DNA from: an uncultured Christensenella sp.
GTDB taxonomy: Bacteria > Bacillota > Clostridia > Christensenellales > UBA1750
Length of the DNA: 39,355 nt
Assembly: GCA_948468595.1 (NCBI GenBank)
Contig: CAOKIU010000015.1
Span: 1-39,355 of the forward strand
Direction of reading: 5' to 3'
The position numbers were made by a program, and so were the translations under genes. The notes beneath the pieces are model-generated. The model did no database searches, was not told the DNA's origin, and was given only the letters and a program-made list of their open reading frames with translations. Positions 22,390 through 30,347 of the stretch are shown here, piece after piece (within the stretch, counting starts at the first letter, position 1; each line of letters starts with the position of its first letter).

Positions 22390-24141
22390 TCATCCCGGCA
22401 TGCGCGTCACCCGCGCGCCGCCCAACAGCTGCGCGTTCCGCTCCTGGCAGGTAAAGAGCAGGACCTGCCTCCCCTGCTGCGCGAATTCCCTCGTCAGCTC
22501 CAGCGCGGCGCGCGTGCGCTCGTCGTCAAAGAGCGCAAAGGGATCGTCCAGCAGCGCGGGCAGCGGCCCGGACCGCTTTTCCATCATTTGCAGAAGCGCA
22601 AAGCGCAGGGCGAGGTACATCATCTCCACCGTACCGCCGCTGAAGTAGTCCCAGGGCTGCATGGCCCCGCTCTCGGGCTGCAAGGACAGCTCCAGGCTCT
22701 GGTTGACCGCGGCCTTGACGTACTTGCCCGCCGTAAGGTGCGAGAGAATGCCCTCCATCCTGCCCGTCAGCGCCGGGACAAAGCTCCCCTGGCGCTCCCG
22801 CGCCGCCAGCATCAGCTCCTCCTGCGCCATCGTGAGCGCATCCAGGCGGGTTTGCAGGGCGCGCTCCCGGGCCTGAAGCTCGGTCAGCCGCGCGCGCCGC
22901 GCCTCGGGGTCGCCCCGCTGCCGCAGCAGGGTCTCCATTTCCACGCGCGCGGCCAACAGGCGCTCCTGCGCGTCCTCCTGTGCCGGGCCTGCCGCATACT
23001 CGATCTGCTCGCCCAAGCGCGCAATGTGCGCGCCCAGCCGCTCCGCCTGCTCAAAATACATCGCCCGCTCCCGCTGCGCCGCGCTCAGCTCGTCCTTGAG
23101 CGCCGCCGCGTTTCCGCTGCGCATGGCGGCCTCGCACTTGTCCTTCTGCCGCATGTACAGAACGGCAATCCCCGCCGTGAGGATCAGGCCGGCGTAGACG
23201 GCGTTGTGGATCAACAGCCCGCCCGCCACGCTCAGCGCCGCCACGAGGATGGCCAAGACGAGGTACACCACGGTCAGCGCGCTCCCGCGCGGCGGCTTCC
23301 CCCGGCCCTGGGCGCGGCCAATTTCCTCCTTCAGCTCCCGGATGCGCCCGTCCAGGCTGCCGGCCTTGAGCAGATAGGCGTCGCGGCGCGCGGCGGCCGC
23401 CTCCTTTTCGGCCATCTTGGAGCGCGTCTGCCCGGCGTCTGCCCGCGCGGCCGGGGTAGAGAGGGCCTCCACCTCCCGGCGCAGCGCCTGGAGCCGCGCC
23501 TCCGCCTTTTCGCCCTCGAGCAGCTCCCGGCGCACCTGGGCCATCTCCTCCCGCGTGTCGTTGAGGCTGCCCTTATCGCGCACGCGCGGGGCGACCTCGC
23601 TGCGGGCGGCGCGCAGGCGGTCCATGATCTTGCCCAGGTCCACGTCCTCCGCGCCCGTGCCGATGAGGTTCTTGATCTTCTCCGTCAGCGCCGCGCCGTC
23701 CCCGTCGGGCCGGCTCCCGCGCGCGGAAACATAGAGCGTGCCGGCAAAGACCGCCTCGTCCACGCCCAACAGCACGCGCCCCACCTCGTCCCCGGCGGGG
23801 ATCTCCACGGGATCGCCCGTTGCGAGCTCCGTCACGCGCAGGGAGTCCAGCTTCTTGGTCTGCCCAAAGACGCGCGCCACCTCAAAGACCGCGCTGCCAT
23901 CGGTCAGCCGCAGGCTGCCGCCCATGCTCGTCTCGCCCCAGGGCATGTACTTTTTGCGGTCGTTTTGCAGAATCGAGGCGGACTTTCCGTTTAGGCCGTA
24001 GAGCATGGCGCGCAGAAAGGCCATCACCGTGGTCTTGCCGCTCTCATTGCGCCCCAATATTACGGTCATCCCCTCCGACAAGCGCAGGTCGAAATTCCGC
24101 AGCTTGCCGAACTTATCGATGTGCAGCGATTCAATCCACAT
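22390..24141 (-). CDS. SbcC/YhaN-like SMC-type ATPase with central membrane hairpin
   Basis: 583 residues. Walker A GRNESGKTT lies at 30-38. Long charged helices (about 155-280 and 340-470) form a coiled coil. Two hydrophobic helices at roughly 288-310 and 313-330 interrupt the middle. The C-terminal ABC signature YFSGGTVEMMY and Walker B LPALLDDPFALFDDE complete the ATPase. This is the layout of YhaN-type proteins, whose partner is a YhaO nuclease. The pair is a probable membrane-associated DNA end-processing complex. Its start overlaps the YhaO-like gene by 11 bp, implying coupled translation. Confidence 0.88.
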   Translation of the reverse strand: MWIESLHIDKFGKLRNFDLRLSEGMTVILGRNESGKTTVMAFLRAMLYGLNGKSASILQNDRKKYMPWGETSMGGSLRLTDGSAVFEVARVFGQTKKLDSLRVTELATGDPVEIPAGDEVGRVLLGVDEAVFAGTLYVSARGSRPDGDGAALTEKIKNLIGTGAEDVDLGKIMDRLRAARSEVAPRVRDKGSLNDTREEMAQVRRELLEGEKAEARLQALRREVEALSTPAARADAGQTRSKMAEKEAAAARRDAYLLKAGSLDGRIRELKEEIGRAQGRGKPPRGSALTVVYLVLAILVAALSVAGGLLIHNAVYAGLILTAGIAVLYMRQKDKCEAAMRSGNAAALKDELSAAQRERAMYFEQAERLGAHIARLGEQIEYAAGPAQEDAQERLLAARVEMETLLRQRGDPEARRARLTELQARERALQTRLDALTMAQEELMLAARERQGSFVPALTGRMEGILSHLTAGKYVKAAVNQSLELSLQPESGAMQPWDYFSGGTVEMMYLALRFALLQMMEKRSGPLPALLDDPFALFDDERTRAALELTREFAQQGRQVLLFTCQERNAQLLGGARVTRMPG

Positions 24142-25216
24142 GCCGCGTCACCTCGCCTTCAAACGCCTCCAGCCCCAGGCGCAGCGCCTCGCGCGCCACG
24201 GCGGGGTCCTCGCCGCGCTCCTGCGCCCGGCCGATGCGGTCGAGCATCCGGCGCACGAACGCGCCGCGCAGCGTGTCCTCCCGCGCGGTTTTGGCAAGGT
24301 CCGCCTCCGGCCGCGTCTCATCCTCTATGCGCATTTCCAACGCGCGCCCGGCAAGCAGGCGCAAAAGCGCGTCCGCGTCCACGGCAAAGCCCTTGGGCGA
24401 GCCGGTCAGCGTCAGCTTGACGCGGTGCTCCTCCTGCCGTCCGATCTTATGGTCGTAGCGCGCGGCCACCTCCGTCAAGCTGCCGCAGCCGTCGACGTTG
24501 AGCGTCTTTTCCAGCGTCATGCTGCCGCAGAGCTTGACAAAGGCCAGCTCCACGTCCTCCCCCTTGACCGTTCCCAGGTAGGCGCCCTTTTCCCCCGCCT
24601 CGTCAAAGCCCGCGCCTTGCAGGCACCCGCTGTAGGCGTAAAGGGTGCGGCCCGCCCGCTGAACCGGGCTGCGCGCGTGGATGTGGCCCAGGGCAAGATA
24701 GCCCAGGCCCGTTTGGGCGATCTCCTCCCTGGCAATGGCGCGATAGTCGCTGCGCGCGCCGGGGCTGGCCAGGTCGCCGTGCAAGACGCCCAGATCGTAC
24801 AGCCCCTCGGTCAGGCGCAGGCGCTTGCGCGCCGGGGCGAAGGGCGGCATCCTTTCCGCGGTAAAGCCGGCGCCCCACACGCGCACGCCGTAGGCGGGAA
24901 TCTCCGCGCAGGACCACTCCCCGCCAAAGGCGTAAACGTTGGCGGGCATGGCTCCATCGTAATTGCCGCCCGCAACGAGCGGGTCGTGATTGCCCGGGGC
25001 GATCATCACGCAGAGCGATGGATTGCCCGCAAAGGCCTCCATCACCGTCCGGCGCGTGCGCTCGTCCACGCGCGGCGCGTCAAACAGGTCTCCCGCCACC
25101 AGCAGCACGCCCACGCCCTCCCGCTTGGCAAAGGCGAGCATGCGCAGGAACGCGCGCATCCGCTCCTGGCCGCCGGCGCCGCCCAAGTGCAGGTCGGCAC
25201 AGTGAAGAAATTTCAT
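24131..25216 (-). CDS. SbcD/YhaO-like metallophosphoesterase exonuclease
   Basis: 361 residues. The Mre11/SbcD-type metal motifs appear in order: HCADLHLGG at 5-13, VAGDLFDAP, PGNHDP, then LGVLHGD and LGHIHAR. A C-terminal part of about 120 residues would contact the ATPase partner. It is expected to be a Mn-dependent DNA nuclease working with the YhaN-like protein encoded immediately downstream. AGAGGAGA lies before the ATG. It is the first gene of a two-gene operon, and no clear promoter is seen in the 25217-25260 spacer. Confidence 0.9.
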   Translation of the reverse strand: MKFLHCADLHLGGAGGQERMRAFLRMLAFAKREGVGVLLVAGDLFDAPRVDERTRRTVMEAFAGNPSLCVMIAPGNHDPLVAGGNYDGAMPANVYAFGGEWSCAEIPAYGVRVWGAGFTAERMPPFAPARKRLRLTEGLYDLGVLHGDLASPGARSDYRAIAREEIAQTGLGYLALGHIHARSPVQRAGRTLYAYSGCLQGAGFDEAGEKGAYLGTVKGEDVELAFVKLCGSMTLEKTLNVDGCGSLTEVAARYDHKIGRQEEHRVKLTLTGSPKGFAVDADALLRLLAGRALEMRIEDETRPEADLAKTAREDTLRGAFVRRMLDRIGRAQERGEDPAVAREALRLGLEAFEGEVTRHVD

Positions 25217-25261
25217 TTTCCGTCTCCTCTTTCCGCGCCCATGGGCGCGCTATCCGCCGCG

Positions 25262-25308
25262 TAAAAAGCGCGGCGCGTCCCGTTCAGGCCGCGCCGCGCG
25301 AAAAAACC
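25262..25308 (-). terminator. terminator after the first VanW gene
   Basis: On the minus strand GCGCGGCGCGG pairs with CGCGCCGCGC and runs into TTTTTAC. A second small hairpin (ACCGCGC/GCGCGGT) lies at 25320-25339 between it and the gene. Confidence 0.8.
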
Positions 25309-25394
25309 AAGATCCGCTGGACCGCGCAAAATCGCGCGGTCGCCGGTCCCCGCAAGCAAGCGCAGGGGGCGGCGCCGGATCTCCCGCGCCGCGC

Positions 25395-27065
25395 TCACTC
25401 CTCGGGAATGTCAAATCCTTCGTCCGGCGGGAGCGCGGGGGTCTCCCCGGGCGCGTCGGGCACTGAGCCGCCGCCGCCCTCCTCGGGGATGGAGCCGCCC
25501 GCACCCGGCGTCGCCGCGGAATTGACGGCGATGACGGGCGTGCGCTTGGGGTAGCTGGACTTGTGCAGCACCTCCTTGCCGGTCTGCTTGCCGTCCTTCT
25601 TGGTGATGAGGTAGGTGGTGACCTTCTTGCCCTCCAGGCCCTCGGTGACCACGACCTCCTCGCCGTAGCTCAGGCTGGGGTCCTGGGTGTACTTGGGCTC
25701 CGGAATTTCCAGCGTTTCGGTGATCTCGCTCTCCAGGTCCAGGGTCACGCCCTCCTCCAGGATGGGAATGCCGTAGACCGTGGCCTTGAGCTTTTTGCCG
25801 CTCTCGTCAAAGGACATGACCACGGCCACGGGCCCGGCGGAGTTGTTGACAAACTTAAAGTCCTTGTGGGGATAGTCGATGGCCGCGTCCTCGCCGATGG
25901 GCACGTAGCTGGAGACGATGGTGTGGTTGTGGCGCTCGGTGATGTCAAAGCCGGCGCGCACCACGGCGTTAAAGAGCGTGGAGGACACCTGGCATACGCC
26001 GCCGCCCGGCTCCTGGATGTAGACGCCGTTCTTGATGACGGTGGCGTCCTTATATCCCTTGGCCGCGGTGCGCGCGCCAGTGATGCCGTTGACGGAAAAC
26101 TCCTCGCCCTGCTTGACCACCGTGCCGCTGATGGCCTCCGCGCACAGGCGGATGTTGGTGTTGCGGTTGGAGTTGGAGGTGGTCTTGGTGGTGAAGGAGG
26201 CCAGCTTCTTAAACCGCTCCTTCAGCGTGGCCTTGTCCATTTGCGGCGGGGTCTCCTTGACCACAATCTTGACCACGATCGCCGCGTTATCGTCCAAATT
26301 CCCCGTCTCCACCGCGGCCTTGGCCGCCGCCAGCGTGGCCTCCGTATCCACGGCAAGGCCGTTTTTGCCCTCTTCATAGGTAAAGGAGGCGTCCTTTACG
26401 TTAAAGCCGGTGACGGTGGCGTTCACAGGCGCGGTTTCCACCGCGCTGCAAATGGAGGCGAGCACCTGGGTCATGTCCGGAAGGGAGTAGCCAGGCTCCA
26501 CGGTGAAGTTGACGGGCTCCGCCTTGAGCTTTTCAATGGCGGCCAGGTTCTCCTCGCGCGTGCCTTCCCGCCCCACACGGTAGGCCTGGTCCACCACGTC
26601 GGATAGGTCCGCGCCGGTGAGCAGCTCCACGGGGAAGGACTGCCCCTCGTGCGTGAGGGTGAGGATGTGCTGGCTCAGGCCCAGGTTGGCCTCCACGGCG
26701 GACACAGCCTCTTCCTTGGTCATGCCGGAAAGGGCCACGCCGTTGATGCTCACGCCCTCGTAGATGGTATTTGCCTCAAGGACGAGGTCCTCCTGCTGGC
26801 GCTTGTCCTGCGCCTCCTGCTCCAGGCGCTGCTGTTCCTCCTGCGCCTTTTGCTCTTTTTGGGTCTTGAAATAGTTATAGCCCGCAAACGCGCCCAGGGT
26901 CACCGCCAAAACCAACAGCGTAATGGGCAGCGCGTTGTTCCTTTTCTTCTTGCGCCGCCTGCCGCCCCTCCGGCTCGAGCCGCCCGATGGCCCCGCGCCC
27001 CTTTGGCTGCTCGGCCTGCGCGCCGGCTGCGTTCGGCCGCGGCCATCGTTGTAATAACTGGACAT
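25395..27065 (-). CDS. VanW-family protein with G5 domain
   Basis: 556 residues. A basic, Arg/Ser-rich cytosolic tail leads to one membrane helix at about 44-65. Then come peptidoglycan-binding-like repeats and a VanW core (NIRLCAEAISG, QEPGGGVCQVSSTLFNAVVRAGF, AAIDYPHKDFKF). A G5-like domain follows near EVVVTEGLEGKKVTTYL, then a Pro/Gly-rich tail. It should be anchored in the membrane facing the wall, and family members are linked to envelope functions of unknown chemistry. The ATG at 27065 is chosen because AGGAGG lies 6 nt before it. The ATG at 27071 abuts that site. A paralogue is at 30348. Confidence 0.9.
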   Translation of the reverse strand: MSSYYNDGRGRTQPARRPSSQRGAGPSGGSSRRGGRRRKKKRNNALPITLLVLAVTLGAFAGYNYFKTQKEQKAQEEQQRLEQEAQDKRQQEDLVLEANTIYEGVSINGVALSGMTKEEAVSAVEANLGLSQHILTLTHEGQSFPVELLTGADLSDVVDQAYRVGREGTREENLAAIEKLKAEPVNFTVEPGYSLPDMTQVLASICSAVETAPVNATVTGFNVKDASFTYEEGKNGLAVDTEATLAAAKAAVETGNLDDNAAIVVKIVVKETPPQMDKATLKERFKKLASFTTKTTSNSNRNTNIRLCAEAISGTVVKQGEEFSVNGITGARTAAKGYKDATVIKNGVYIQEPGGGVCQVSSTLFNAVVRAGFDITERHNHTIVSSYVPIGEDAAIDYPHKDFKFVNNSAGPVAVVMSFDESGKKLKATVYGIPILEEGVTLDLESEITETLEIPEPKYTQDPSLSYGEEVVVTEGLEGKKVTTYLITKKDGKQTGKEVLHKSSYPKRTPVIAVNSAATPGAGGSIPEEGGGGSVPDAPGETPALPPDEGFDIPEE

Positions 27066-27155
27066 ACCCATCCTCCTGTCGGCAAAAATACCAGTAAAAT
27101 ACCATATATATCACGACGCGGCGCCCGCAAATGTTGCAGGCTCAGCGCCCTATTT

Positions 27156-27184
27156 ATTATAGCCCTCCCCACCCAAAATGGCAA
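27156..27184 (-). promoter_or_regulatory. promoter of the first VanW gene
   Basis: On the minus strand TTGCCA (27179-27184) and TATAAT (27156-27161) are spaced by exactly 17 bp. The resulting leader is about 85 bases, with no recognised regulatory RNA. Confidence 0.8.
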
Positions 27185-27260
27185 CAAAGCGGAAGCCTCG
27201 GTCCCGACGCCGTTTGTTAAAAATACAATATGACGCGCGAGCGCCGCGCGAAATGCGGGA

Positions 27261-27288
27261 TGGACAACGGTGCGCGGTGTGGTATACT
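27261..27288 (+). promoter_or_regulatory. promoter of the UlaG-like gene
   Basis: TGGACA (27261-27266) and extended TG-G-TATACT (-10 at 27283-27288) are spaced by 16 bp, 33 bp before the start codon. Confidence 0.75.
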
Positions 27289-27321
27289 AAAGGCAGAAGC
27301 GCACAAGGGAGGGTTGCATCC

Positions 27322-28020
27322 ATGGCAATGGAATTGGTTTGGCTGGGGCAAGGCGGTTTTCTCATCCGGTGCGGCGGCGCCTCGATCTGCCTGGACCCCT
27401 ACCTGTCCGACAGCTGCGAGCGAAGCGGCGGGCATACCCGCATCGCGCCCCCGCCCCTGGACCCCGCGCTCATCGACGCGGACGTCTTTGTTCTGACGCA
27501 CGATCACATGGACCATCTGGACGAGGGGACGCTGCGGCGCATCGACCTTGCGGCCAACCTCTTTGCCGGGCCGGCGTCCTGCCGGGCGCACCTGGAGCGC
27601 CTGGGCGTGCCAAAGGAGCGCCTGCTGCCCTTTGACCGGGGCGATCACTTCGGCATGGAGGACGCGGAGCTTCACGCCGTGTATGCCGAGCACACGCAGG
27701 ACTCCATCGGCCTTGTGGTGCGCGCCGGCGGCCGCACCGCCTACTTTACCGGCGATACGCTCTATTCGGACAAGCTCAGGGAGGCGGCGGCGCCCTTTGC
27801 GCCCGATCTCCTCGTGGCCTGCATCAACGGCCGCTGGGGCAACATGAACGCGCAGGAGGCCGCCGCGCTCGCCCGCGCGCTCAAGGTCAAGGTCGCCATC
27901 CCCACCCACTACGGCATGTTCGCGGAAAACACCGCCGACCCGGCGGCCTTTGCCGCCGCGATGGACGGCCAAGGCGTTAAGATCCTAACGCCATACGAAC
28001 CCACTGCCATAAAATGGTGA
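27322..28020 (+). CDS. metallo-beta-lactamase fold hydrolase (UlaG-like)
   Basis: 232 residues. The zinc motif THDHMDHLD supplies His60, His62, Asp64 and His65. Later ligands are in EHTQDSIG, FTGDTLY and PTHYGMF. The sequence MELVWLGQGGFLIRCGG at the start and the short length place it with UlaG-type lactonases, which open L-ascorbate-6-phosphate-like lactones. The true substrate is open. AGGGAGGG lies 8 nt before the ATG. The C39-like and methyltransferase genes follow on the same strand with gaps of 24 and 13 bp, so they form a likely operon. Confidence 0.88.
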   Translation: MAMELVWLGQGGFLIRCGGASICLDPYLSDSCERSGGHTRIAPPPLDPALIDADVFVLTHDHMDHLDEGTLRRIDLAANLFAGPASCRAHLERLGVPKERLLPFDRGDHFGMEDAELHAVYAEHTQDSIGLVVRAGGRTAYFTGDTLYSDKLREAAAPFAPDLLVACINGRWGNMNAQEAAALARALKVKVAIPTHYGMFAENTADPAAFAAAMDGQGVKILTPYEPTAIKW

Positions 28021-28044
28021 CGCCCCAAGCACAACGGAGGAGAC

Positions 28045-28680
28045 ATGAAGAAATACAAAGACCTCACCGCCCAGCAAAAGCAGGCGCTCAGCCAGCGCAT
28101 TCAGCTCTACGGCGGCATCGCGCTGATTTTCGTGCTCTGCGCGCTCTTTTTGCGGAACTACAACATCAAGCTGATCCAGCGCGACGGCATCGCGCCCACG
28201 CCCCGGCGCGCGGTGGCGGCCCTGCCGGTGACCTACCGCGCGCAGGACGACCCCCTCTGGGCGCAGGACCCGCTGGGCGATACGGGCTACACCATGGGGC
28301 AGGAGGGCAGCCTGTTCGCCTGTCTAACCATGGTGCTGGAGACCAACGGCATTGACACAACCCCGGGGGAAATCAACCGGCAGTTCATCGAGCGCGACCT
28401 GTACATTGACGGCCGCGCGGCGGATGTGACGCGCCTGGACCTTCTCTACCCCCAGATCCACTTCACCGCGCCCAGGGACTTTGACGGCGGGGACATCACC
28501 GCCGTGCTCAGGGGCGGCCGCGCCTGCATGGTGCGGGTGAAGGTGGGGGAAAACGTGCACTGGCTCTGCGTGGTGGGCGCGGACGAGGAGGATTTTCTCG
28601 TCCTGGACCCGCGCGGCGGTTCGGAAATTAAGAAGCTGCGGGATTACGGCAACGTCTTTGCGCTGGGCATCATCAAGTAA
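28045..28680 (+). CDS. membrane-anchored C39-like peptidase-fold protein, catalytic Cys absent
   Basis: 211 residues. A membrane helix at about 22-37 is followed by an outward-facing domain resembling C39-like papain folds: WAQDPLG, then GQEGSLFACLTMVL, then VHWLCVVG with His162 and LVLDPRGG with Asp178. The family has GCGPTSLAMVL at the nucleophile. Here the aligned position is Ser89, and a Cys appears four residues later (Cys93). It may therefore be non-catalytic, use Ser, or use the shifted Cys. GGAGG precedes the ATG. It is the middle gene of a likely three-gene operon. Confidence 0.75.
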   Translation: MKKYKDLTAQQKQALSQRIQLYGGIALIFVLCALFLRNYNIKLIQRDGIAPTPRRAVAALPVTYRAQDDPLWAQDPLGDTGYTMGQEGSLFACLTMVLETNGIDTTPGEINRQFIERDLYIDGRAADVTRLDLLYPQIHFTAPRDFDGGDITAVLRGGRACMVRVKVGENVHWLCVVGADEEDFLVLDPRGGSEIKKLRDYGNVFALGIIK

Positions 28681-28693
28681 GGGAGGGCGTCCC

Positions 28694-29287
28694 ATGGCGG
28701 AACACTACTATACCAATACCCCCTCCTCCGCCCACGAGGAGCGGCACATTCAGGTGCGGGCGGGCAGGCGGCTGCTCACCTTTGAGACCGACGCGGGCAC
28801 CTTCTCCAAGACGCGCCTGGACCCCGGCAGCCGCCTGATGCTGGATTCGCTGCCCCCGCTCTCCGGCCGGCTGGTGGACCTGGGCTGCGGCTGGGGCGCC
28901 CTGGGCGTGACGTTGGCAATTCAAAACCCCGGCCTTGCGGTGGAGATGGTGGACGTCAACGAGCGCGCGGTGGGCCTGGCCGCGAAAAACGCCCTGGCCA
29001 ACGGCGCCGCCAACGCGCGCGCCTATTGGAGCGACGCGCTGAGCAGCGTGGAGCCGGGGATGGACGTCTGCGTCACCAATCCCCCCATCCGCGCGGGCAA
29101 GGCGGTGATCTACGGCTTTTTTTCCCAGGCCGCGCAGGCGCTCGCGCCGGGCGGGCAGCTCTTTGTCGTCATTCGCAAGCAGCAGGGCGCGCCCTCGGCG
29201 CTGAATTACCTTCGCCAGATCTTTGCCTCGGCCGAGGTTGTGGCCAGGGACGCCGGATACTGGATTTTGCGCGCCGTGCGCGCCTGA
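28694..29287 (+). CDS. class I SAM-dependent methyltransferase, RsmC-like
   Basis: 197 residues. The SAM-binding motif is VDLGCGWGALG and the acidic loop is VEMVDVNERAV. The catalytic NPPIRAGK matches the NPP[FI] signature of RsmC, a 16S rRNA guanine-N2 methyltransferase. Only the catalytic C-terminal half of the E. coli protein is present, which is the usual form in Firmicutes. The opening HYYTNTPSSAHEE fits those short relatives. GGGAGGG lies 6 nt before the ATG and 13 bp after the previous stop codon. The RNA target cannot be fixed from sequence. Confidence 0.9.
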   Translation: MAEHYYTNTPSSAHEERHIQVRAGRRLLTFETDAGTFSKTRLDPGSRLMLDSLPPLSGRLVDLGCGWGALGVTLAIQNPGLAVEMVDVNERAVGLAAKNALANGAANARAYWSDALSSVEPGMDVCVTNPPIRAGKAVIYGFFSQAAQALAPGGQLFVVIRKQQGAPSALNYLRQIFASAEVVARDAGYWILRAVRA

Positions 29288-29333
29288 GGCCGCGCGGAGG
29301 CTGCGTTAAACTCTTCCATCGCCCATTTTCCGC

Positions 29334-29362
29334 TTGTCATGGCGGCGATTTAATGCTATACT
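29334..29362 (+). promoter_or_regulatory. rex promoter
   Basis: TTGTCA (29334-29339) and extended TG-C-TATACT (-10 at 29357-29362) are separated by 17 bp. The leader to the rex start is about 70 bases. Confidence 0.85.
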
Positions 29363-29374
29363 CTTTGGGTAGGG

Positions 29375-29392
29375 GTGTTAAACTTTTGGCAA
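29375..29392 (+). promoter_or_regulatory. putative Rex operator
   Basis: GTGTTAA-ACTT-TTGGCAA matches 11 of the 14 fixed positions of the Rex consensus TTGTTAA-n4-TTAACAA. It begins 13 bp after the -10, where a bound repressor would block transcription, so autorepression by Rex is likely. Confidence 0.65.
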
Positions 29393-29439
29393 ACTTGTTT
29401 GGGCGCCCTGAGTTGACAGGATGGGAGTGAACGGACGAA

Positions 29440-30108
29440 ATGGCTGCGCACAGGATTTCCGATGCGGTAATTCGCCGCCTGCCCGGATATTACCGATATC
29501 TGCGGGAGCTGGAAAAGATCGGCATCACGCGCATCTCCTCGCAGGAGCTGGGCGCGCGCATGGGGCTGACCGCGTCGCAGATCCGTCAGGACATCAATTG
29601 CTTTGGCACCCTTGGCCAGCAGGGCTACGGTTATAACGTCACCGAGCTTCGCAGCCACATTGCGGGCATCCTGGGCCTGGGGCACAAGTATAAAATGGTG
29701 ATCGCGGGTGCGGGCAACATCGGCCAGGCGGTGGCGTGGTATCCCGGCTTCTCCCAGCGCGGGTTCGATCCGCTGGCCATGTTCGACGTCAAGCCTGACC
29801 TCATCGGCCGGGTGATCCGCGGCGTACCCGTCCACAACATCACGGAGCTGCGGCCCTTCTTGCAGGAGCATCCCGCCGAAATTGGCGTGGTGGCAACGCC
29901 CGCCCGGGTGGCCCAGCAAGTGGCCCAGCAGATGATCGAAGGCGGCGTTAGAGCCATATGGAACTTCGCGCCGCTGGACCTGAAGGTGCCGCCAAACGTC
30001 GTGGCCAACAACGTCCATCTCACCGACAGCCTGTTGGTGCTGACCTACCGCCTGCACCAAATGGAGCAAAATGAGGAAGCGGCGGACGCGAACAACCCGG
30101 AGCGCTGA
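29440..30108 (+). CDS. rex: redox-sensing transcriptional repressor Rex
   Basis: 222 residues. The N-terminal winged helix (ISDAVIRRLPGYYRYL, SSQELGARMGLTASQIRQDINCFG) binds DNA. The Rossmann domain starts at VIAGAGNIGQAV and binds NADH or NAD+. WNFAPLDLKVP and the C-terminal swapped helix are typical. Rex represses fermentation and respiration genes when the NADH/NAD+ ratio is low. The ribosome site GGGAG is about 12 nt from the ATG, a long spacing. Its own promoter carries a Rex-like operator. Confidence 0.97.
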   Translation: MAAHRISDAVIRRLPGYYRYLRELEKIGITRISSQELGARMGLTASQIRQDINCFGTLGQQGYGYNVTELRSHIAGILGLGHKYKMVIAGAGNIGQAVAWYPGFSQRGFDPLAMFDVKPDLIGRVIRGVPVHNITELRPFLQEHPAEIGVVATPARVAQQVAQQMIEGGVRAIWNFAPLDLKVPPNVVANNVHLTDSLLVLTYRLHQMEQNEEAADANNPER

Positions 30109-30121
30109 GTCGTTTAAAAAA

Positions 30122-30154
30122 TCGCCGCAGGCTTGATCTTGCGGCGTTTCTTTT
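30122..30154 (+). terminator. rex terminator
   Basis: CGCCGCA pairs with TGCGGCG around a ten-base loop, followed by TTTCTTTTC. It lies 14 bp after the rex stop codon. Confidence 0.75.
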
Positions 30155-30280
30155 CGCGCTTCCCAAGCGCGGCAGGCGCATAAGCCGGCGGCGGCAAAGG
30201 GAAGCTAAGGGCGCCGGAGGCAGACGCCCCTTTAAGAAGAAAATCCCAAAGATCGGGACTATACTTCTAACATGGTTTCG

Positions 30281-30289
30281 TGGTATGAT
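30281..30289 (+). promoter_or_regulatory. extended -10 promoter of the second VanW gene
   Basis: TG-G-TATGAT (30281-30289) has the extended form but no clear -35. A TATACT at 30260-30265 is an alternative. The remaining spacer 30155-30347 holds no gene. Confidence 0.45.
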
Positions 30290-30347
30290 AGACATGAATT
30301 CGGCGGGCGGTTCTCGCCGCCATATCATATAAGGAAGGGCTGAAAAA

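Noticed and set aside
22588-23994. Plus-strand frame of 468 codons opposite the YhaN-like gene
   Set aside because: It is rich in Arg, Leu and Gln and matches no fold. It overlaps a gene with intact Walker A, signature and Walker B motifs.
29282-29392. Direct repeat of GTTAAACT at about 29305 and 29377 as a pair of Rex half-sites
   Set aside because: Only the second copy has the facing half-site. The first is probably chance.
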